A stretch of 11,975 bases of DNA from JBDSYA01 sp039925865 (lineage in GTDB: Bacteria > Bacteroidota > Ignavibacteria > Tepidaquicellales > Tepidaquicellaceae): the NCBI GenBank assembly GCA_039925865.1, contig JBDSYA010000323.1, positions 1 to 11,975 of the forward strand, in the 5' to 3' direction. The notes below the pieces were generated by a model. It was not told the DNA's origin, ran no database searches, and saw only the letters and a list, made by a program, of their open reading frames with translations. Every line of letters starts with the position of its first letter. Position 1 is the first letter of the stretch. Of the stretch, positions 6,660-11,975 are shown piece after piece. The position numbers were made by a program, and so were the translations under genes.

Positions 6660-7448
6660 TTACAGGCAAGATGTTCTTCCACCATCAACCGGTACGTTAA
6701 TTCCGTTTATATATGAAGCATATTCTGATGCAAGGAAAGTTACTGCATATGCAAGCTCTTCCGGCTCAGCAAATCTTGCAGCAGGTATTTCCTTCATCCA
6801 GTCCTTTTTTACTTCTTCGATATCTCTGCCGGAAGCTTTCGCCCTGTTTTCGAATAATGAAAATAATCTTTCTGTTTTTGTCGCGCCGGGTAAAACATTA
6901 TTTACAGTGATCCCAAAAGCACCTAATTCACCGGCTAAAGTTTTTGCCCAGCTTGCAACAGCACCGCGAATTGTGTTAGATACTCCAAGACCTTTTAACG
7001 GCTGCTTCACTGAAGTAGAAATTATATTTATGATGCGTCCGTATTTTTCTTTTTTCATTCCATCAACCACTGCCTGTACCATGATCTGATTGCAGATCAA
7101 ATGATTTGAAAATGCCTGAATAAATTCTGCCGTGTCAGCAGAAACAGCCTCACCGGCTTTCGGACCCCCGGTATTGTTCACAAGAATGTGAACGGGTGGG
7201 TTTTCGGAAATAAAACCATGTAATTTTTTTCTTAAAACTTCCGGTTCGGAAAAATCAGCAACAATAAAATTATGATTTTGTTTTTTTGTTGAAGGCAATA
7301 CTCTCAAGACTTTTCTTAGTGATTCTTCATTTCTGGAGATAAGGATAATACTTGCGCCGGACAACGCTAACTGTATTGCCACGGCTCTGCCGATTCCCTG
7401 TGTACTTCCGCAGACGATTGCTCGTTTGTTTGTGAGATCTATGTTCAT
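6660..7448 (-). CDS. Short-chain dehydrogenase/reductase (SDR), kynurenine-cluster type
   Basis: The 262-residue protein is a classical-length SDR. It has the cofactor motif CGSTQGIG (13-20), NNTGG (91-95) in place of NNAG, the serine strand NIISTS (141-146) and the C-terminal NGINVPVDGG. SRN (38-40) after the second strand suggests NADP preference. The usual YxxxK is replaced by SNTIR (157-161), so Tyr becomes Ser and Lys becomes Arg; this occurs in a known divergent branch. From memory, close relatives lie in tryptophan/kynurenine degradation clusters of Bacteroidota, which agrees with the aldehyde dehydrogenase downstream. Its ATG overlaps the stop of the upstream GxxExxY gene by four bases (ATGA) and has no ribosome binding site of its own, so translation is probably coupled. 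Confidence 0.87.
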   Translation of the reverse strand: MNIDLTNKRAIVCGSTQGIGRAVAIQLALSGASIILISRNEESLRKVLRVLPSTKKQNHNFIVADFSEPEVLRKKLHGFISENPPVHILVNNTGGPKAGEAVSADTAEFIQAFSNHLICNQIMVQAVVDGMKKEKYGRIINIISTSVKQPLKGLGVSNTIRGAVASWAKTLAGELGAFGITVNNVLPGATKTERLFSLFENRAKASGRDIEEVKKDWMKEIPAARFAEPEELAYAVTFLASEYASYINGINVPVDGGRTSCL

Positions 7449-7834
7449 AAATTATTGTTTGCAAAATTAGCAATTCGCTTAATACCGTTTTTTAATGACA
7501 TCACATTGAAATTTAAAAGTAATCCTATTTTACATCCTGAAAGTTTAAGGTATGTCAATACCTGAGCAAAATGAATGTCTGAGAGTCCTTCAGTGGCTTT
7601 AATTTCAATTATAACCCGACTCTCAACTAACAAATCTACTCTGTATCCAGCATCTAATTTTACTTCTTCATAAACTATCGGTAAAGCTTTTTGCTTTTCT
7701 GTTTTTATACCGGATTGAATTAATTCATATTGCAGACAAGTTTCATAAGCACTTTCGAGCAATCCGGGTCCAAGTTTTGTATGAACTTTAAATGCGCATT
7801 TTAATATTTGTTCTGTAAGTTGATTTATTTCCAT
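7445..7834 (-). CDS. GxxExxY protein (PD-(D/E)XK nuclease-like fold)
   Basis: The 129-residue protein shows the name-giving motif in LGPGLLESAYETCL (22-35), with G, E and Y at the required spacing. It also has a PD-(D/E)XK-like core, YRVDLLVESRVIIEIKATE, in which Asp, Glu and Lys are spaced as nuclease active-site residues. TIGR04256-type proteins are widespread, of unestablished function, and often multicopy. The start ATG 7834 has a perfect AAGGAG eight bases upstream, the best ribosome binding site in the window. The stop TGA overlaps the SDR start. The upstream DNA is filled with hairpin repeats. It is probably the first gene of the SDR transcript. Confidence 0.9.
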   Translation of the reverse strand: MEINQLTEQILKCAFKVHTKLGPGLLESAYETCLQYELIQSGIKTEKQKALPIVYEEVKLDAGYRVDLLVESRVIIEIKATEGLSDIHFAQVLTYLKLSGCKIGLLLNFNVMSLKNGIKRIANFANNNL

Positions 7835-7907
7835 TTGTTAAACTCCTTACTTTGGGGGTTTAAAAGATCTTACCACAGTGAAACTCTGCGTTAAAAATAT
7901 AATGTCC

Positions 7908-8046
7908 TTAGTGAAAATATTTACCACAGAGTTTCGCAGAGTTAAGCACAGAGTTACATTGAGTTTGTATGCTATTTAAGTCTGTTGTGGTTTTTAAAAT
8001 TAAATTTTCTACTCTGTAAACTCTGTGAATACCTCAGTGAAACTCT
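7908..8046. repeat. Hairpin-type tandem repeat, unit 1 (139 bp)
   Basis: Unit 1 begins TTAGTGAAAAT and is followed directly by a closely similar unit 2. Its arms, at 7922-7943 and 8011-8031, are imperfect inverted repeats built from ACTCTG and AAACTCTGTG blocks, so one strand could fold into a long stem around a loop of about 67 nt. No open frame of note crosses it. A partial copy of the outer block lies at 7876-7897. Confidence 0.8.
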
Positions 8047-8186
8047 TTAGTGAAAATTTCTACCACAGAGTTTCGCAGAGTTGTGCACAGAGTTACATTG
8101 AGTTTGTGTGCTATTTAAGTCTGTTGTAGTTTTTAAAATTAAATTTTCAACTCAGTGAAACTCCGTGAATACCTCAGTGAAACTCT
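8047..8186. repeat. Hairpin-type tandem repeat, unit 2 (140 bp)
   Basis: Unit 2 repeats unit 1 with scattered substitutions and one extra base. The left arm at 8061-8082 is identical to that of unit 1, and the right arm at 8150-8171 is diverged. The CAGTGAAACTCTGCG block that ends it, continuing to 8196, is identical over 22 bases with the block at 7876-7897, so the whole array is bracketed by a direct repeat. It fills most of the 445-base gap between carA and the GxxExxY gene. Confidence 0.8.
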
Positions 8187-8279
8187 GCGTTAAAAAGAAA
8201 ATTACAAAGTCTGCGTGCGTTTCACAGTAAAATACTATTACAAAGATTGACCTCAAATAGAAATTCATTTCTTAGATGC

Positions 8280-9362
8280 TTATTGACTCACCATCTTCAT
8301 AAATTCATCAAACAGATACTTGCTATCATTAGGGCCTGGGGATGCCTCCGGATGATACTGCACACTCATAACCGGAAATTTTTTATGACGAATGCCTTCG
8401 TTGGTATTGTCATAAAGATTTGTATGCGTCACTTCAACCAAATTTCTGTCAAAGGTTTTCTCATCCACTGCGAATCCGTGATTTTGAGAGGTAATTTCAA
8501 TACTGTTCTTTAAATGATTCTTAACGGGATGGTTACCGCCGCGGTGACCGAATTTTAATTTATATGTTTTTGCTCCAAGTGCCAGCGCAATCAGCTGATG
8601 GCCAAGACAAATACCAAACAACGGAATATTTGTTTCAATTAATTTGCGGGTGTTTTCAATTCCGTAAGTGACTGCTTCGGGATCACCGGGACCATTCGAA
8701 AGAAAGATCCCGTCGGGCTTATAATCCATAATTTCTGTAAAGTGTGTTTCGGCATTAAAAACTTTAAGTTCAACATCGTATCTCAGAAACTCCCTTAAAA
8801 TATTTTGTTTGATCCCAAAATCATAAACGCCAATTTTATATTTTACTTTATCGGCTTTTACTATATAATTATCTTTTGTAGAAACATGTTTAACCAGGTC
8901 ATGCCCTTCCATGGCGGGCGAACTCAAAACTTTTTCCATTATTTTTTTTGGGGAAAGTTTTTCGCTTGTGATCATTCCTCTCATTGCGCCTTCACTGCGG
9001 ACCATTTTTGTAAGGCTTCTAGTGTCAATCCCCGTTATTCCGACAATTTTATTTTTCGTCAGATATTCTTCAAGAGATTTCAATCCATTGAAATTACTCC
9101 AGTCATCTTCATAGCTGCTGACAATTAATCCGCTTGCCTGTATTTTATCGGATTCAGCATCTTCATCATTCGTTCCGTAATTTCCGATCAACGGATAGGT
9201 CATTATTATTATCTGCCCGTAATATGACGGGTCTGTAAGAATTTCCTGATAACCTGTAAGTGAAGTATTGAATATAACTTCTCCAAACGTAGTGCCGTTA
9301 TAACCAAAAATATTTCCATCGAATATTTCTCCGTTCTCTAAAACTAATTGTCCTTTTCTCAA
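8280..9362 (-). CDS. carA: Carbamoyl-phosphate synthase small (glutaminase) subunit
   Basis: CarA hydrolyses glutamine and passes ammonia to the large subunit CarB, for pyrimidine and arginine synthesis in the cytoplasm. The 360-residue length is normal. The N-terminal CarA domain has GEVIFNTSLTGYQEILTDPSY (27-47) and ITGIDTRSLT (109-118). The class I glutaminase domain from about 175 has SNGPGDP (222-228), the nucleophile Cys252 in FGICLGHQ, and the dyad residues His337 and Glu339 in YHPEA. All catalytic residues are present. The start is TTG 9362; an in-frame TAA, which is the stop of the upstream S9 peptidase gene, lies one codon before it, so the two genes are tightly linked. No Shine-Dalgarno sequence is seen. 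carB is not in the window; after carA comes a repeat-filled gap. Confidence 0.95.
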   Translation of the reverse strand: MRKGQLVLENGEIFDGNIFGYNGTTFGEVIFNTSLTGYQEILTDPSYYGQIIIMTYPLIGNYGTNDEDAESDKIQASGLIVSSYEDDWSNFNGLKSLEEYLTKNKIVGITGIDTRSLTKMVRSEGAMRGMITSEKLSPKKIMEKVLSSPAMEGHDLVKHVSTKDNYIVKADKVKYKIGVYDFGIKQNILREFLRYDVELKVFNAETHFTEIMDYKPDGIFLSNGPGDPEAVTYGIENTRKLIETNIPLFGICLGHQLIALALGAKTYKLKFGHRGGNHPVKNHLKNSIEITSQNHGFAVDEKTFDRNLVEVTHTNLYDNTNEGIRHKKFPVMSVQYHPEASPGPNDSKYLFDEFMKMVSQ

Positions 9363-9365
9363 TAT

Positions 9366-11183
9366 TTATCTTAAGTATTTGTCAAGAAATTTTATCTTTT
9401 CATCAAACACCCTGATCTGATTTGAAACTTTACTGAATCCATGACCTTCATCTTCAAGAAGAATGTATTCTACAGGTTTATTTTTTTCTTTCAGAATGTT
9501 CACGATCTGTTCAGATTCAGCTTCGACAACTCTCGGATCATGTTTTCCCTGAACTACGAGCAGAGGGCAATTTATATTATCAACGTGATTAATGGGTGAT
9601 CTGTCAGTCAGCATTTCCTTATCTCTTTCAGGATTGCCAACCAGTTCGTCCGTTCCTTTTTTCCAGTGTTCCGGTACTGAGCTCAGGAAAGTAAACAGAT
9701 TGGAAGGTCCAAAAATATCTATCGCGCATTTCCATACTTCAGGAGCACGCGTGATGCAGGTCAGACACATAAAGCCTCCGAAACTTCCGCCTACAATTGC
9801 GATCTTTTCAGGATCTGCATAACCTGAATTTTTTAAATAATCTACACTTCCCAAAACATCTTTAAATTCATCACCACCCCAGTCCCTGTATATTTTTTTT
9901 TGAAAAGTTTTACCGTAACCTGTGCTTCCGCGAAAGTTCGGACAAATTACAATGTATCCGGCATTTACCATCACCTGAACATATCGGCTGAAGTTATGCA
10001 TCTCCTGATGTTCAGGTCCGCCATGAGGCCACACTACCGATGGATTTGAGCCATCTTTTTTTAATCCTTTCGGAATATAAAACAAGCAGTGAATTTTTAA
10101 TCCGTCGAAACTTTTAAAGAAAACATCTTTAGGTCTCGTTAATCCTTTTTCAGATATGCCGCCTACCAGTGCATTTGTAATTTGTATTTTAGTTTGCTTC
10201 TTCAGATTGTAAACAAATATATCTCCCGGGTTTAAAGGTCCGTCGCAAATGTAAACAAGCTTCTTGTTATCCGCAGTAATTTTTAATGATGAGTAATTTG
10301 CCTTGGGAAGTTTAAGCTTCTGAACTTTGCCGCTCTTTAGATTCATTAATTTAGGAAGATTACTTCCATTCTCATTGACTGTCCATATAAGATAAGTATG
10401 ATCCTTTGAAAAACTAAAACTTGTTACATCCCACTTTTCTTTGACAACCCATTTTGATCTTTTCTTTTTAATGTTATAATATTTTATGCCTTTAAATTCC
10501 CTGCCTTCATCCGATATATAATAAAATCCGGCGTTCTTTTTATCGAATTCCGAAACTGCATTAAAAACGTTTTCATTAATGTCATGTTCTGTAATATTTA
10601 TAAGTGTTCCATCCTGAGTATCAAAAAGTAAAAGATCTATATTTATATTTCCGTAAAATTTAAGAAAAGTTATATATCTTTCATTGCTGCTCCATGATTC
10701 TGCCTGTGTAGGGTAATGATCATCAAATTGTTTAATGAGAATGTTTTCATTTGACTTCAGATCTTTTACATAAGTGTCAAAATTATATTTAAGGCGTTTG
10801 TTTGTTGAAAATAAAAATTTATTTCCCTTTTTATTAAACCTGTGAAAATAGCATTGTGAATCCTCAAATCCTTCTGAAAGATAAGTAACATCTCCTCCCT
10901 CATCCGGCATTTTATATAACTGCATATTTTCATTCCCGTTTGTATCACTGAGAAAAATAAGTTCCTTTGAATGAGGAGTGTGATAGATGGCTCTGACAGC
11001 ATCTTTCCAGGTCGATAGCTGATTTGTCCAGCCGCCTTCCATAGGAACTTTCCAGATCTGTGGCAGGCCGGTAGTATTCGTGATATAATAAATATCTTTA
11101 TTGTTCCGGGAAAGAGTTAACCCGAAGATCGTTCTTATTGAAAAAAATTTCTCTACGGGATATCGCTGTATTTTACTGCTCAA
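9366..11183 (-). CDS. S9 family prolyl oligopeptidase / acylaminoacyl-peptidase-like serine peptidase
   Basis: The 605-residue protein has an N-terminal beta-propeller (about 20-340, with WD40-like TolB-type strands such as PQIWKVPMEGG) and a C-terminal alpha/beta hydrolase domain. The catalytic triad is visible: Ser467 in GGSFGGF, Asp549 in GKHDPRV and His581 in EGHGF. HGGP at 388-391 forms the oxyanion hole, and NFRGSTGYG (416-424) is typical of S9C. No signal peptide is present, so it likely cleaves short peptides in the cytoplasm. The start is TTG 11183; an ATG five bases further upstream is in another frame and stops after two codons, and an in-frame TAA lies just upstream. It ends three bases before carA. 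Confidence 0.92.
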   Translation of the reverse strand: MSSKIQRYPVEKFFSIRTIFGLTLSRNNKDIYYITNTTGLPQIWKVPMEGGWTNQLSTWKDAVRAIYHTPHSKELIFLSDTNGNENMQLYKMPDEGGDVTYLSEGFEDSQCYFHRFNKKGNKFLFSTNKRLKYNFDTYVKDLKSNENILIKQFDDHYPTQAESWSSNERYITFLKFYGNINIDLLLFDTQDGTLINITEHDINENVFNAVSEFDKKNAGFYYISDEGREFKGIKYYNIKKKRSKWVVKEKWDVTSFSFSKDHTYLIWTVNENGSNLPKLMNLKSGKVQKLKLPKANYSSLKITADNKKLVYICDGPLNPGDIFVYNLKKQTKIQITNALVGGISEKGLTRPKDVFFKSFDGLKIHCLFYIPKGLKKDGSNPSVVWPHGGPEHQEMHNFSRYVQVMVNAGYIVICPNFRGSTGYGKTFQKKIYRDWGGDEFKDVLGSVDYLKNSGYADPEKIAIVGGSFGGFMCLTCITRAPEVWKCAIDIFGPSNLFTFLSSVPEHWKKGTDELVGNPERDKEMLTDRSPINHVDNINCPLLVVQGKHDPRVVEAESEQIVNILKEKNKPVEYILLEDEGHGFSKVSNQIRVFDEKIKFLDKYLR

Positions 11184-11312
11184 TTCATTTTATTAAAATA
11201 TTATTAAATTTTTTATCAAGATAACTTTTTTAAAAAACAATTTTTAGTCTAATTAAAAATTTTCATTTGTAATTCATTTAATTTTCAAATTATTAAATTA
11301 AATAATTTACCT

Positions 11313-11343
11313 TTTGTTCTCATATTTCTTACTAACATATTTG
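11313..11343 (+). promoter_or_regulatory. Candidate promoter of the GH57 gene (TTTG-N19-CATATTTG)
   Basis: TTTG at 11313-11316, exactly 19 bases, then CATATTTG at 11336-11343, which matches TAnnTTTG at seven of eight positions. The predicted leader is about 30 bases before the TTG start at 11382. The 198-base divergent gap to the S9 peptidase gene is otherwise plain AT-rich sequence. Confidence 0.38.
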
Positions 11344-11381
11344 CAATACTATTTTTAGTTTGCATTTAAAATTCATCATAC

Positions 11382-11975
11382 TTGCAGAAAAAAATTTCTT
11401 TATGTATTCACGGTCACTTTTATCAGCCGCCACGGGAAAATTCATGGTCTAATGAGATCAGTGTTCAGCCTTCAGCCGCTCCTTTTCATGATTGGAATGA
11501 AAGAATTTTTCAGGAATGTTATAAGCCAAACAGTGATGCTGTAATTGTTGACGAGCACGACAATGTTTTGAAAAGGATCAATAATTTTGAATATTTTAAT
11601 TTTAATTTCGGGCCGACTCTTCTTCAATGGGTAATGAAGAAACATCCCCGCACTTATGAAAAAATTATTGATGCTGATAGGGTTAGTGTTCAGAAACATC
11701 ATGGACACGGTAATGCAATTGCAATGATCTACAATCACATGATAATGCCTCTGGCAAATCATCGTGATAAAGTGACACAGGTAAAATGGGGTTTGGCTGA
11801 CTTTAAATTTCATTTTGGAAGAAGTTCGGAAGGGATATGGCTTCCGGAAACAGCCTGTAATGAAGCAACTGTTGAAATCCTCATCGATGAAGGAGTTAAA
11901 TTCATAATTCTTGATCCTTCACAGGCTCAGTGTTTCAGAAAGATCAAACGGGGAAAATGGACAGATGTTTCTTCA
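11382..11975 (+). CDS. GH57 family glycoside hydrolase, DUF3536-type (C-terminus beyond the right edge)
   Basis: The frame is open from 11370 to the window edge and encodes 198 residues from TTG 11382. The N-terminus has the GH57 first-strand motif CIHGHFYQPPREN (8-20). HDWNERI (36-42), NFNFGPTLLQW (73-83) and QKHHGHGNAIAM (104-115) follow. WLPETACN (153-160) carries Glu156, which corresponds to the GH57 nucleophile region. GH57 enzymes act on alpha-glucans (amylase, branching or glucanotransferase activity); the DUF3536 group has no settled substrate, and a full protein would be about 800 residues. An in-frame TAA at 11367-11369 and the lack of any ATG nearby make TTG the best start, although no Shine-Dalgarno sequence is seen. 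Confidence 0.88.
   Translation, partial: MQKKISLCIHGHFYQPPRENSWSNEISVQPSAAPFHDWNERIFQECYKPNSDAVIVDEHDNVLKRINNFEYFNFNFGPTLLQWVMKKHPRTYEKIIDADRVSVQKHHGHGNAIAMIYNHMIMPLANHRDKVTQVKWGLADFKFHFGRSSEGIWLPETACNEATVEILIDEGVKFIILDPSQAQCFRKIKRGKWTDVSS

Noticed and set aside
7871..8196. CRISPR-like array
   Set aside because: There are only two long units of about 139 bp with no short repeat/spacer pattern and no cas genes.
11472..11813. Open frame of 113 codons on the minus strand
   Set aside because: It is antisense to the GH57 gene, which has clear family motifs across the same bases.

Overview
This is an AT-rich bacterial window. It looks like an ordinary chromosomal region of the Bacteroidota/Chlorobiota/Ignavibacteriota (FCB) group, with Ignavibacteria my best guess. 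The reasons are the gene content (DUF1579, DUF4286, a DAO-type FAD oxidoreductase with the MLSFWEK start, a GH57/DUF3536-type hydrolase), weak or absent Shine-Dalgarno sequences, and promoter-like elements of the KTTG-N19-nnnnTTTG kind. The assignment is inference, since no rRNA is present.

Layout. Positions 1-1327 (minus) hold the N-terminal 442 residues of a DUF389 membrane protein that runs off the left edge. Positions 1328-2114 form a small rearranged zone: a degraded tRNA-Asp copy carrying two related 16-nt palindromes, a 66-codon GIY-YIG relic that lacks its YIG half-motif, a terminator, and an intact tRNA-Asp(GTC) with its promoter, all on the minus strand. A secreted DUF1579 protein (minus) and a DinB-family protein (plus) then diverge. 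From 7834 down to 3535 a minus-strand run reads GxxExxY protein, SDR oxidoreductase, DUF4286 protein, aldehyde dehydrogenase (ALDH8/2-aminomuconate semialdehyde dehydrogenase type) and FAD-dependent oxidoreductase. Positions 7871-8196 carry two 139-140 bp tandem repeats with hairpin-forming arms. A minus-strand pair, S9 peptidase then carA, occupies 11183-8280. Diverging from it on the plus strand, a GH57-type glycoside hydrolase runs off the right edge.

How the genes work together. The SDR and the aldehyde dehydrogenase resemble members of the tryptophan/kynurenine (2-aminomuconate) degradation clusters of Bacteroidota, but the signature ring-cleavage dioxygenase and decarboxylase are not in the window, so the pathway call is tentative. 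carA supplies glutamine-derived ammonia for carbamoyl phosphate; carB is not here. The other genes look like unlinked housekeeping or accessory functions.

Most notable points: (i) the palindrome-invaded tRNA-Asp pseudogene next to the GIY-YIG relic; (ii) an identical GTTG-N19-TTAATTTGCG element upstream of both tRNA-Asp and the DinB gene, which suggests the genome's main promoter; (iii) four TTG starts and one GTG start among eleven intact or edge-truncated protein genes; (iv) the hairpin repeats beside the GxxExxY gene; (v) the SDR whose YxxxK catalytic motif reads SxxxR. I see no phage, CRISPR, insertion sequence or defence system, and no convincing wholly new multi-gene system.
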